From assembly GCA_035647075.1 (NCBI GenBank), contig DASROF010000173.1, forward strand, positions 24,983 to 88,982: a DNA stretch of 64,000 nt. The letters run 5' to 3'. This stretch comes from Gp6-AA40 sp035647075 (GTDB taxonomy: Bacteria; Acidobacteriota; Vicinamibacteria; Vicinamibacterales; UBA2999). Below the pieces are notes generated by a model, which was not told where the DNA came from, searched no databases, and saw only the letters and a list, made by a program, of their open reading frames with translations. The position numbers and the translations under genes were made by a program. How positions within the stretch are numbered: position 1 is the first letter of the stretch; every line of letters starts with the position of its first letter. Below are positions 25,951 to 34,300 of this stretch, piece after piece.

Positions 25951-27035
25951 AGGAAGCGGGACATCTCCTCCGCGATGCGCTGATGCGCATCGCAGCCCAG
26001 CACGTGCTGCAGCCGCGGCGCGCGCCCCGTTCCGACCGGCGCGGCGAGAAACCGTTCTTTCGCCTGCCGCAGACGCTTCAGCGCGTCTTCGATCCGCTTG
26101 TACGGGATGCGGCCCTGCTCGACGGCATGGACCAACGCTTCGAGCGTCACTGCTTGCACTTCTACATCGCCGCTGCAAATCAGTAAGGCATCACAGCCGG
26201 CGCCGATGGCCTGAACCGCCGCTTCTGGAACGGAGTACGACGCCGCGATCGCCTTCATCTCGAGATCGTCGCTCAGGATCACCCCCGCGTAGCCGAGCTC
26301 GTCCCGCAAGATGCCCTGCACGATCTTCGGTGACAGCGTGGCGGGCCTCTCTTCGTCCAGGGACGGAACGAGCACGTGCGCGGTCATGATGAACGCCACG
26401 TCCGCTTTGATGGCGTCGCGGAACGGAACGCACTCAACCCGCCGAATGCGGTCGGGTGGATGCTCAACGAGCGGCAACTCCAGATGTGAATCCACCGAGG
26501 TGTCGCCATGCCCGGGGAAATGCTTGCCGCATGCCGCCACACCGTGTTCCTGCAGGCCGCGGACGATGGCCACGCCAAGGCGTCCGACAAGGTCCGCAGT
26601 GTCCGCGAGCGCACGATCGCCAATGACTGGATTCTTGGGATTGGTGTGGATGTCGAGGACCGGGGCGTAGTCGAGCGTGATGCCCACTGCCCGCAATTCC
26701 GCAGCGAGCGCGGCGGCGAAGCGCGAGGCCAGCTCGACGCTCCCACTTCGTCCCAGCACCGCCATCGGCGGCCATTCGGTAAACGGCTTTCGCAGCCGGG
26801 CAACGCGGCCTCCTTCCTGGTCTACGCCCACCCACAGTGGCAGCTCCGCCGCGAGCGCCTGGAGGTCGATCGAGAGCTCGGCTACCTGGTCAGGGGCCTC
26901 GATATTGCGCGCGAAGATGGTCACGCCGCCGAGTGAGAACTCGCGTGCGAGCGAACGAATTTCGGGTGAGAGAACGGGACCAGCGAGACTTCCGATCAGC
27001 AGTTGACCGATCTCGTGGCGGATGGCCGAAGGCAC
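25947..27035 (-). CDS. nagZ: Beta-N-acetylhexosaminidase NagZ (GH3)
   Basis: Cytoplasmic glycosidase releasing GlcNAc from GlcNAc-anhydroMurNAc muropeptides; 362 aa. GH3/NagZ motifs: VGVDQEGGRVARL, the Asp/His loop CGKHFPGHGDTSVDSH and the nucleophile Asp in GVILSDDLEMKAI. The C-terminus is extended by about 25 residues relative to a minimal NagZ. The start is GTG 27035, exactly at the transcription start predicted from the upstream TATAAT, so the mRNA may be leaderless. First gene of the recycling operon. Confidence 0.94.
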   Translation of the reverse strand: MPSAIRHEIGQLLIGSLAGPVLSPEIRSLAREFSLGGVTIFARNIEAPDQVAELSIDLQALAAELPLWVGVDQEGGRVARLRKPFTEWPPMAVLGRSGSVELASRFAAALAAELRAVGITLDYAPVLDIHTNPKNPVIGDRALADTADLVGRLGVAIVRGLQEHGVAACGKHFPGHGDTSVDSHLELPLVEHPPDRIRRVECVPFRDAIKADVAFIMTAHVLVPSLDEERPATLSPKIVQGILRDELGYAGVILSDDLEMKAIAASYSVPEAAVQAIGAGCDALLICSGDVEVQAVTLEALVHAVEQGRIPYKRIEDALKRLRQAKERFLAAPVGTGRAPRLQHVLGCDAHQRIAEEMSRFL

Positions 27036-27040
27036 GAAGA

Positions 27041-27062
27041 CATTATAGAGAACCGCTGTTCA
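27041..27062 (-). promoter_or_regulatory. Promoter of nagZ-murA operon, apparently leaderless
   Basis: On the minus strand TATAAT (27047-27042) lies six bases upstream of the nagZ GTG, so transcription should begin at or very near the start codon. No -35 match is present at 16-18 bp. The surrounding 22 bp are a mirror copy of 27141-27162. Confidence 0.6.
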
Positions 27063-27067
27063 GTCTT

Positions 27068-27139
27068 CCGGGTTCTCAGTTCCGGGTTCGTGCTCCTGGT
27101 TGGTGTTCGGGGTTCGGGGTTTCGGGGTTCCTGGTTCGG
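27068..27139 (+). repeat. GTTC/CCGGGTTC degenerate tandem repeats in divergent promoter region
   Basis: About 70 bp built from GGTTC, TTCGGGG and CCGGGTTC units between the two divergent promoters. The first 25 bp match the elements at 20853 and 57421. The tract forms the spacer between the nagZ and GHMP-kinase promoters and may bind a regulator or be a relic of repeat expansion. Confidence 0.55.
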
Positions 27140-27140
27140 C

Positions 27141-27162
27141 CGAACAGCGGGGTTCTATAATG
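27141..27162 (+). promoter_or_regulatory. Promoter of GHMP kinase-polX, apparently leaderless
   Basis: TATAAT at 27156-27161, eight bases before the GTG at 27170. It lies in a 22-bp segment whose GAACAGCGG and TTCTATAATG-like parts recur in inverted orientation upstream of nagZ. Confidence 0.6.
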
Positions 27163-27169
27163 CGTCCCC

Positions 27170-28159
27170 GTGACTATCGCGACCTCTGCCCCGACACGGA
27201 TCGATCTCGCGGGGGGCACGATCGACATCTGGCCTCTCTACCTTTTCCACCCTGGGGCCCAGACCCTCAATGCGGCGATCAGTCTTCGCGCGACGGTGCG
27301 CCTTTCCACCCGATCAGACGACCTGATCGTCATCCAGTCGGAGGATACGTCCACCACGGTCGAGGCGGGACGCTGGCAGGACCTCCGGTCTGAGCGCAAG
27401 CTCCGGCTGCTCTCCCTGCTCGTGTACTTCTTCGAAGGACACGGCATCACGCTGACGACCAACAGCGCATCGCCGGCGGGGGCGGGCATCGCAGGATCCT
27501 CAGCAATGAACGTCGCCGTCTGCGCGGCACTGGCAGATTGGCGGCGAATCCATTACGAGCCGGAGGCGCTGCTGCAAATCGCCATGAACGTCGAGGCCCA
27601 GGCGATCAATGTGCCGACTGGACTGCAGGACTACCGGCCGGCCCTCTATGGTGGGATTGCGGCCCTCGAGCTCGAAGTGGACGGCGTACGGCGGGTGCCC
27701 CTTGACGTTGACCTGAAGGAACTCCAACGCCGGATCGTTCTCTGCTACACGGGTGAGCCACGGAATTCCGGAACAAACAATTGGGACATCACGAAGAAGC
27801 ACATCGACGGCGACCCTCACATCTTCGACTGCTTCGAGCGCATCCGGGACACGGCTGCGACAATGCGGACGGCGCTGACGCGTGACGACTGGGATGGCGT
27901 GGGAACCGCTATCGCCGACGAGTGGGAAAACAGAAAGAGACTGTCGCCGGGGGTGACCACCCCGGGCATCGAGCGGCTGATCACCCGCGCGGCTCAGGCT
28001 GGCGCGACGGCGGCAAAAGTATGCGGCGCCGGGGGCGGCGGCTGTCTGTTCTGCTATGGCCCTCCCGACCGTCGGGCCGACATCGCTGAGGCGCTTGGCG
28101 CCGGCGGCGCCACGATCCTGGATTACTCGTTCGAGCAGCACGGGCTGCTGCGTGGATAA
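27170..28159 (+). CDS. GHMP-family sugar kinase
   Basis: 329 aa with all three GHMP motifs: N-terminal APTRIDLAGGTIDIWP, ATP loop PAGAGIAGSSAMNVAV and C-terminal KVCGAGGGGCLF. GLQDYRPALYGG corresponds to the catalytic QD loop of galactokinase and HddA-like sugar kinases. The closest recognisable group is the heptose/fucose-type sugar-1-kinases, but the substrate cannot be read from sequence. It is divergent from the murein recycling operon, so an amino-sugar from recycling is a possible substrate (inference). Its stop overlaps the polX start. Confidence 0.8.
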   Translation: MTIATSAPTRIDLAGGTIDIWPLYLFHPGAQTLNAAISLRATVRLSTRSDDLIVIQSEDTSTTVEAGRWQDLRSERKLRLLSLLVYFFEGHGITLTTNSASPAGAGIAGSSAMNVAVCAALADWRRIHYEPEALLQIAMNVEAQAINVPTGLQDYRPALYGGIAALELEVDGVRRVPLDVDLKELQRRIVLCYTGEPRNSGTNNWDITKKHIDGDPHIFDCFERIRDTAATMRTALTRDDWDGVGTAIADEWENRKRLSPGVTTPGIERLITRAAQAGATAAKVCGAGGGGCLFCYGPPDRRADIAEALGAGGATILDYSFEQHGLLRG

Positions 28160-29885
28160 CCGGGCCATCGCTCAGGTACTCGGTGAGATCGCCGATCTGC
28201 TGGAAATCAAGAACGAGAACGGCTTCAAGATCCGGGCATATCGATCAGCGAGTGAGACAATCGCCGCCTACCCGGACGCGATTGCCCGCCTCGACGACAA
28301 ACAGCTTCGCGACATTCCTGGTATCGGCAAGGATCTCGCCGCCCGCGTCCGCGAGCTCGCGGAGACAGGCACATCCGCCTACCATCGAGAGCTCCTCGAG
28401 CAGTTCCCGCAGACAATCCTCGACCTTCTCCGACTGCAGGGTGTCGGGCCGAAGACAGTTGCCCTTCTCTACTCGGCGCTGAACATCAGCTCGGTTGACG
28501 CTCTGGCAGCTGCAGCCCGTGACGGCAGACTCCGGTCGCTGAAAGGCATGGGCCCGAAAAAGGAAGCACTGATCCTGAAAGCGATCGAGGAACGTGAGAA
28601 GGATGCCGGCCGTCATCGGCTCGCTGACACAGCCACGGTATCCGCAGCGCTCGTCGAGTATCTGCACGAGCGAGCGCCCACGGTTGAATTCATTCCTGTT
28701 GGCAGCGTCCGCCGTGGATGCGATACCTGCGGCGATATCGACATTCTCGCCGTCGGTGGCGACCCGACCGTGATGGACCTGCTCCTGCAGCATCCGGGCG
28801 TCGAGCGCGTCCTCGGCCACGGTGAGACGAAATCCAGTATTCGGCTGCAAGGCGGTTATCAGGCCGACCTGCGTCTCGTGCCGGTCGAGAGCCGCGGCGC
28901 CGCCATGCAGTACTTCACCGGCTCCAAGGCTCATAACATCGTCATTCGCGACCGCGCGGTTCAACGTGGTCTCAAGCTCAACGAGTACGGACTCTTCGAC
29001 CTGGATGGCGACCGCCTCATCGCAGGCGAGTCGGAAGAAGGGGTTTACGAAGCGCTCGATCTCGCCTGGATCGAGCCGGAACTGCGCGAAAATCACGGCG
29101 AAATCGAAGCGGCCCGTCAGCGTCGCCTTCCCCGCCTGGTGACGCTCGCCGACCTGCGCGGCGACCTCCACATGCACACGACCGCGACCGATGGCCGCGA
29201 CGATCTCGAGACCATGGCCGCGGCGGCGCAGACACGAGGCCACGAGTACATTGCGATCACCGATCACAGCAAGGCGATGGCGATGTCGAACGGACTGGAT
29301 GAGCGTCGTGTGCTGGAGCATGCGGCCCGTGTCCGTGCGCTGAACGGCCGTTACGAGGGGCTCACCTTGCTTGCGGGTGTGGAATGCGACATCCTCGCCG
29401 ACGGTACCCTTGACCTCGCGCACGACTGCCTGGCCCAGTTGGACTGGGTGGTCGCATCCGTGCATTCTCATTTCGGTCAGGAAGAAACGCAGATGACCGA
29501 TCGGCTGATGCGCGCGATTGAGTGTCCCTGGGTGGATGTACTCGGCCATCCAACCGGCCGCCTCCTGCTGAAACGCGAGCCTGCACGCGTCAACATGGAC
29601 GTCCTCACGACCGCGGCTGCCGGTCTGGGCGTCGCGCTCGAGATCAACGCGCAGGACGCGCGACTCGACCTCTGCGACTCGCACGCACGGCTGGCGCGAG
29701 AGCGCGGTGTGCGGCTTGTGATCTCGACCGACGCGCACTCGGTGAACGCCTTGAACAACCTCCAATGGGGCGTCACTGTCGCACGCCGGGCGTGGGCCTC
29801 ACCGGACGATGTGCTCAACACGCGCAGCCTGCCCTCCCTGCGTGACGCACTGCGGAGAACTCGGCACGCCGGTGGGAGCGCGTAA
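28152..29885 (+). CDS. polX: DNA polymerase/3'-5' exonuclease PolX
   Basis: Family X gap-filling polymerase with a C-terminal PHP exonuclease/phosphoesterase; 577 aa (B. subtilis 570). Order: 8-kDa domain with helix-hairpin-helix (DIPGIGKDLAARV, LQGVGPKTVALL, LKGMGPKKEALIL); palm with GSVRR, catalytic GDIDILAVG and ADLRLV; thumb (YFTGSKAHN, WIEPELRENHGEIEAA); PHP (GDLHMHTTATDG, AITDHSKAM, GVECDI, SVHSH, LGHPTG, STDAHS). The start GTG 28152 overlaps the kinase stop by 8 nt. A truncated paralogue lies at 13838. Confidence 0.95.
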   Translation: MDNRAIAQVLGEIADLLEIKNENGFKIRAYRSASETIAAYPDAIARLDDKQLRDIPGIGKDLAARVRELAETGTSAYHRELLEQFPQTILDLLRLQGVGPKTVALLYSALNISSVDALAAAARDGRLRSLKGMGPKKEALILKAIEEREKDAGRHRLADTATVSAALVEYLHERAPTVEFIPVGSVRRGCDTCGDIDILAVGGDPTVMDLLLQHPGVERVLGHGETKSSIRLQGGYQADLRLVPVESRGAAMQYFTGSKAHNIVIRDRAVQRGLKLNEYGLFDLDGDRLIAGESEEGVYEALDLAWIEPELRENHGEIEAARQRRLPRLVTLADLRGDLHMHTTATDGRDDLETMAAAAQTRGHEYIAITDHSKAMAMSNGLDERRVLEHAARVRALNGRYEGLTLLAGVECDILADGTLDLAHDCLAQLDWVVASVHSHFGQEETQMTDRLMRAIECPWVDVLGHPTGRLLLKREPARVNMDVLTTAAAGLGVALEINAQDARLDLCDSHARLARERGVRLVISTDAHSVNALNNLQWGVTVARRAWASPDDVLNTRSLPSLRDALRRTRHAGGSA

Positions 29886-29889
29886 CACC

Positions 29890-30177
29890 GTGGCTGACGC
29901 CGACAAACCATCCGGCTTCGTCTCTCTGAAGTCCGTCACCGCCGGCAGACCGGATCCCGCCACGGCGCTGGCAGAGATCCGCCAGATCTACTTCAAGACG
30001 ACGAAGCGCACGATCGACAACGACCTCGCCCATGCCATCGCGCTCGTGAAATCGCTTCCGGACGAGGCGACGCGCTCAAAGGCGCACGTTTACATGGAAG
30101 GGCTGGCCGAGATGGCACGTGAATGGGGGAAGACCAGTGGAAGTGATAAAGGCGCGAGGCGGCGGCCGAAGCGCTGA
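29890..30177 (+). CDS. Hypothetical small protein downstream of polX
   Basis: About 95 aa from GTG 29890, five bases after polX. The centre looks helical (ATALAEIRQIYFKTTKRTID, DLAHAIALVKSLPDEATRSK) and the C-terminus is basic (SDKGARRRPKR), perhaps binding nucleic acid. No family recognised. It ends at the convergent stop of the next gene. Confidence 0.5.
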   Translation: MADADKPSGFVSLKSVTAGRPDPATALAEIRQIYFKTTKRTIDNDLAHAIALVKSLPDEATRSKAHVYMEGLAEMAREWGKTSGSDKGARRRPKR

Positions 30178-30942
30178 CTATTTGTTCAGCACGATCTTCT
30201 GTCGCGCGGTGACCCGGAGCACCTCCGGCACGTTCCGATCGGTCGAGATCGCCCGCAGATCCTTATCCGTCAGCCTGGCTAGCAGGTTCATCGAGATCGC
30301 CACCGGCGTCTTCGGATTGCGCGCCAGTGCGACGACGATGCCGTAACGCTTCATCCAGGCCCGCGTAGTGGCAATCATGCGGAGAATCTCCTCCGCGATG
30401 CTTCCCATCTTGGCGATGCTCTCGATCTCGGGCTCCGTCATCTTCGGGCTGCTCAACACCGCCACCGACACGAGCTTGTTCGGATCGCGAATCAGGATCG
30501 CGCGCTCCTCGCGCGACCCTTTCATGGCCAGACCGACTCTCTGCGCCACGGTCAACCCCGCGATGCGCTGGAGGGTCGACTTCTGGTCCTCGTTCTCCTG
30601 TGTCTGCGGCTCTGGTGCCGTGTCAACCAGCGGCGCGTCGCCATCCGGCGCGGCCGTCGCAGCGCGCGATACGCCGCGGGCCTCGAAAAACGCCGCTACG
30701 TCCGCGGGAACATCACTGCGCGCCAGGAACGCAGAGAGCGTCTCCGCCGGAATCGACTGCAGCGTTGCCTCTGCCGCCGCCGCTACGCCAGGATCAGCGT
30801 CCTTGACGAGCAATATCAGAAGTTCCATCTGCTCGTGCGCGCGTGGCGCGAGTACGCCCTGAGCCGCCAGGAGGCGCAGATCGACCGGCGCCTCGCCCCG
30901 GCGGAACACGTCGAGCAACGGCGTCTTGAACGCATTCTCCAT
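30178..30942 (-). CDS. HEAT-repeat-like hypothetical protein
   Basis: 254 aa, all-helical. The N-terminal part (LLAAQGVLAPRAHEQMELLI, DADPGVAAAAEATLQSIP) resembles HEAT-like repeats. An acidic linker (about 105-125) leads to a second helical region (LTVAQRVGLAMKGSREERAI, LVSVAVLSSPKMTEPEIESI, LARNPKTPVAISMNLLARLT) of DUF2336-like appearance. The molecular role is unknown. It starts 3 nt after the RodZ-like gene. Confidence 0.65.
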   Translation of the reverse strand: MENAFKTPLLDVFRRGEAPVDLRLLAAQGVLAPRAHEQMELLILLVKDADPGVAAAAEATLQSIPAETLSAFLARSDVPADVAAFFEARGVSRAATAAPDGDAPLVDTAPEPQTQENEDQKSTLQRIAGLTVAQRVGLAMKGSREERAILIRDPNKLVSVAVLSSPKMTEPEIESIAKMGSIAEEILRMIATTRAWMKRYGIVVALARNPKTPVAISMNLLARLTDKDLRAISTDRNVPEVLRVTARQKIVLNK

Positions 30943-30945
30943 CAG

Positions 30946-31347
30946 CTACCAACCTGCCAGGCGCACCAGCATCGACAACCCGATAATGAGCGCAATGGGA
31001 ACCAGAATAGCGGCGGCCATCATTAATCGGCGCGCGACCATCGACGGCGGATCGGTATTGACCTCTTCCGCCCGGACGTGCTGGCTTCCGTCGGTAAGGG
31101 AGGCCTCCGGAAACCGGGTGATGAATTCCTGAACCGTGGCCTCGGGGTCGAGGCCGATCTGTTCGGCGTAGGCGCGCACCAGACCGCGTGAATAAATGCC
31201 GCCCGGGAGACGTGAAATATCGTTGCGCTCGAGCGCTTCGAGCGCACGCATGGAAAGTTTCGTCGTGTCGGCGATCTCGCGGAGGGTGATGCCACGTTGC
31301 TCACGTAGCCGCTTTATCCGCTCGCCAAAGTCGCGCTGAGCCTCCAG
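30946..31347 (-). CDS. RodZ-like HTH membrane protein with unclear start
   Basis: About 133 aa: an N-terminal XRE-type HTH of the RodZ kind (FGERIKRLREQRGITLREI, LPGGIYSRGLVRAYAEQIGL), a short linker and one transmembrane helix (MMAAAILVPIALIIGLSMLV). The periplasmic part of RodZ is missing. The homology reaches upstream of the first ATG at 31251, but no ATG, GTG or TTG lies in frame before a stop. The only near-cognate codon is CTG 31347, used here. Either CTG is the start or a frameshift separates it from the ATG overlapping the thiE stop. Confidence 0.6.
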   Translation of the reverse strand: MEAQRDFGERIKRLREQRGITLREIADTTKLSMRALEALERNDISRLPGGIYSRGLVRAYAEQIGLDPEATVQEFITRFPEASLTDGSQHVRAEEVNTDPPSMVARRLMMAAAILVPIALIIGLSMLVRLAGW

Positions 31348-31358
31348 AGATCGCCATG

Positions 31359-32006
31359 TTAGGACCCGGTGTCAGGTGTGTCAAACGCGCGGGTGACATG
31401 TTGCACGTTGGTGGCGATCCCATTCGGCGCGTTTTCCGCGAACAGCCCGATTGCTGAGATGCCGGCGGCACCAGTCTGTGCCACCCGTGACGCGTTCTCC
31501 GCCGTCACGCCGCCAACGGCAAGGACCGGAACGGTCGTGGCGCGCACGACGTCAGCCAGGCTGGTCACGCCGGCGGGCTGACGTCCAGGCTTCGATGTGG
31601 TCGCAAACACTGTTCCGAACACCAGATAGTCGACCGCCCCTTCCGCCGCCGCGCGTTTCGCATCCTCCACGCTCTGCACCGAGCGGCCGATCAGGAATCC
31701 GGGCGCCACGGCCGACCGCGTACGCGTCGCCGGGAACGAGTCGCTTCTCAAGTGAACCCCATGCGCGCCCGCCGCGAGCGCAACGTCGAGACGGTCATTG
31801 ACGAGGATGCGTGCGCGGGTGCCGCGAGCGGCGTCGATACACAGTCGCGTCACCGCGAGCAGATCCCGATCGTCGAGCCGGCGTTCGCGAATCTGTATCA
31901 GGTGAACTCCCGCCTCAGCGGCCGCCCGGACGCCGGCAACCAGATCAGCGACGGTGCGTCGGGCCCCCAGCCGGCCATCGGTGATCATGCAGATCACCGG
32001 CCGCAT
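31359..32006 (-). CDS. thiE: Thiamine-phosphate synthase
   Basis: Joins HMP-diphosphate and thiazole phosphate to make thiamine monophosphate; 215 aa. TIM-barrel motifs: VHLIQIRERRLDDRDLL, RILVNDRLDVALAAGAHGVH, FGTVFATTSKPG (diphosphate loop) and VPVLAVGGVTAEN. The usual GVHLGQ reads GVHLRS here, a mild deviation. No TPP riboswitch is visible and no other thi gene lies nearby. Confidence 0.88.
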   Translation of the reverse strand: MRPVICMITDGRLGARRTVADLVAGVRAAAEAGVHLIQIRERRLDDRDLLAVTRLCIDAARGTRARILVNDRLDVALAAGAHGVHLRSDSFPATRTRSAVAPGFLIGRSVQSVEDAKRAAAEGAVDYLVFGTVFATTSKPGRQPAGVTSLADVVRATTVPVLAVGGVTAENASRVAQTGAAGISAIGLFAENAPNGIATNVQHVTRAFDTPDTGS

Positions 32007-32013
32007 CGGCTCT

Positions 32014-32286
32014 CTACTCCTCGACGGCAGAGGAATCGCGGAGAGGCAACATCGAGCCCTGAAGGCGCCGGCCGCCGAGCAGCGACCGCACCTCCGCTAT
32101 CGCCGCGGCCAGGTTGATCAGGCCGAGTCCGGACACCGCACCGCGGAAGAAGTAATTCGTGATCACGACGTGCAGGAGAGGCACGACGTCCGCGAAATAG
32201 TTGCGTTCCCAATACGTTGACCACGGCACCACCGCCAGCACGAGACCAACCTCGAGGAAGAAGACGATCGTCAGCAGCCGGATCAT
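32014..32286 (-). CDS. Small hypothetical membrane protein
   Basis: 90 aa with an N-terminal hydrophobic segment (LLTIVFFLEVGLVLAVVPW), the sequence STYWERNY, and a second hydrophobic stretch (RGAVSGLGLINLAAAIAEV). No family is recognised with confidence. It overlaps the TPR-gene stop by 4 nt and precedes thiE by 7 nt, so it is in the same transcript. Confidence 0.6.
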   Translation of the reverse strand: MIRLLTIVFFLEVGLVLAVVPWSTYWERNYFADVVPLLHVVITNYFFRGAVSGLGLINLAAAIAEVRSLLGGRRLQGSMLPLRDSSAVEE

Positions 32287-34259
32287 CTTCGTGACTCATC
32301 CTCCACCCGCGCGAGCACTGTCAGCCGCGAGCCGACGTCACGGAATCCAGGCTCCTCCGACTCGAGTTCCATGAACACGGCCAGTGCCCGTGCGCTCTCA
32401 CCGACACGCTGCAGCGCCACGCCCAGCTCGTAGAGCACCGCCAGGTTGGCGTCGCGCGACGGTGCCGCTACGTCCGCGGCCCGTTCCAGCCACTCGACGG
32501 CGGCATGGGCATGCCCTCGCGTCAGGTACTCGCGACCCAGCCGCGAGGCCGCCTGAAACCGGAATGCCGGCACCCGCGCCGCCTCTTCGAGATCCGCCAT
32601 CCCCTCAAAAGCCTGGCCCTTCTCCAAACGCTGCTGACCGCGCTCGAACAACACCGCCGCATCCGAGACGCTGAGCGCTCCCCCTGGCGCGGCGGCTGAT
32701 GAGGGCGCCCGCGCAGACGACCCGATGGCGCTGATGGCCTCGCTCAGGTCGATCTCCCTCGGGCCATCCTCGGCCAACCGGGACGCTGGCGTCGGCTCCG
32801 TCGGCAGCTCCAACTCATCTTCCGCGTCACCATCTGACGGAATTCCAGGAATCACTTCGAAGCCGGCGACGTTCTCATCCACGGGCATCGATACGATCTC
32901 GTTCACGTCCATCGACACGCCCATGTCCATGTTCATGTCCATGTCCATCGACAAGTCGGACTCCAAGTGCAGCGACACGTCCGGATCCATGGGCCGCGGC
33001 GTGCTCACGTCCACAGCAACATGTTCAGCGATCGCCGTCGGCTGCACCGTGAACCGTTGCTGAACCAGTCGCACGCCTGCATCAGGATCATCGGAGCCGG
33101 CCAATTCGAGAGCCCGGCGCAGCCGGTCGGCGTGGACGGTTGAGTCCGGGGCCCCCGCCAGCAGCGCTTCGGCGACGCTCTGCGCTTCGGCCGCCAGTCC
33201 AGCCTCGAGATACGCGTCGGCCAGCTGCTCGCGCGCCTCGAGAACGATGTCGTCCTGACCGGCGTCCGCTGCGATCTGTACGAGCTTGAGCAATGCAGCC
33301 AGGTGACGCCCGTGGACGAGAAACGACTGCAGCACATCGATCGCACGATCCCACTCGCCGCGAAGCACCGCATCGTCGACAACGATTCCGGTATAGCTGA
33401 ACGCACGATCGGGCTCTCCGGCACGGCCGGCCTCTCCGGCAAGGCGCAGCACATCCATGGCGCGATCTGGAGCGACGGCAATAAACCGGGTCAACGTGGA
33501 ACGCGCCGCCGCATCGTCCTTTCGCGCTGATTCGATCGATGCGAGCGACAGCAGCAGGTCCGGATCCGTACCGGCGGTCTCCGCATCCAGCAGACGGCCC
33601 GCATCCTCGATCTGGCCGGCGGCAAAATACTGGCGCGCGAGCTGCCCCCGCAGCGCGACATCCTGCGGTTCGAGGGCCACTACCTGCGACAGTGCGTCGA
33701 GCGCCGCCGCGGATCGACCGGCCTTCTGCAATTGCTCCGCGGCAGTCCGGAACAACGTCACCGCACGCGCAGTCTCGCCGAGCACCTTCGAGGCCCGTGC
33801 TCCGGTCAGCAATGTCTCGGCATCCGCCTCCGGCAGCTCGGCCAGCCGGACCAGACACTCGGCTGCTCCTCCATCGTCACCGTGCTCACTGCGCAGTTCC
33901 CAGAGCCGGCGCAGGTAGGCACGCGCGTCCGCCAACAGCTCCTGAGCGGCGGCGATCTCCGCCAGTCGCAGCAGCGTGTGCTCGTGATCCGGCCGCGTCT
34001 TCAGCGCCTTCTTGTAGAGTGCTGCGGCTTTCGGGAAGAATCCTTCGGCGAAGAGATGGTCGGCGATCTGGACAAACTGGACGACGGCCTGATCCGCATC
34101 GCCCGCCCGCAGGTAGAGATCACCGAGCGCGTTAACAGCGTTCCAGTCGCGCGGCTGCTCTTCGACAAGCCGGACGTACTCCGCGATCGCGAGATCGAGC
34201 CGGCCCTGACCCTTCAGGCGCTCCGCCTGGCGGAGCGTCGCCTCGCGATCAAGTGGCAC
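32283..34259 (-). CDS. Large TPR-repeat protein
   Basis: 658 aa from GTG 34259. The first about 370 residues are tetratricopeptide repeats (RLDLAIAEYVRLVEEQPRDW, ALGDLYLRAGDADQAVVQF), and more TPRs occur at about 555-650. Between them is an acidic low-complexity linker with a Met-Asp run (MDMDMNMDMG, near residue 450). No signal peptide, so probably a cytoplasmic scaffold. TPR proteins of this layout are common in Acidobacteria-like genomes, often unassigned. Confidence 0.75.
   Translation of the reverse strand: MPLDREATLRQAERLKGQGRLDLAIAEYVRLVEEQPRDWNAVNALGDLYLRAGDADQAVVQFVQIADHLFAEGFFPKAAALYKKALKTRPDHEHTLLRLAEIAAAQELLADARAYLRRLWELRSEHGDDGGAAECLVRLAELPEADAETLLTGARASKVLGETARAVTLFRTAAEQLQKAGRSAAALDALSQVVALEPQDVALRGQLARQYFAAGQIEDAGRLLDAETAGTDPDLLLSLASIESARKDDAAARSTLTRFIAVAPDRAMDVLRLAGEAGRAGEPDRAFSYTGIVVDDAVLRGEWDRAIDVLQSFLVHGRHLAALLKLVQIAADAGQDDIVLEAREQLADAYLEAGLAAEAQSVAEALLAGAPDSTVHADRLRRALELAGSDDPDAGVRLVQQRFTVQPTAIAEHVAVDVSTPRPMDPDVSLHLESDLSMDMDMNMDMGVSMDVNEIVSMPVDENVAGFEVIPGIPSDGDAEDELELPTEPTPASRLAEDGPREIDLSEAISAIGSSARAPSSAAAPGGALSVSDAAVLFERGQQRLEKGQAFEGMADLEEAARVPAFRFQAASRLGREYLTRGHAHAAVEWLERAADVAAPSRDANLAVLYELGVALQRVGESARALAVFMELESEEPGFRDVGSRLTVLARVEDESRR
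32915..32958 (-). repeat. Hexanucleotide repeat in TPR linker
   Basis: An imperfect GACATG-type hexamer repeat on the coding strand encodes the alternating Met-Asp run in the acidic linker. It is a candidate slippage site; units are in register with codons, so changes of one unit would preserve the frame. Confidence 0.5.
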
Positions 34260-34300
34260 GATGTGCGTCCTTCACGACTCGCGCCCCGTCTGTGGTGCCT

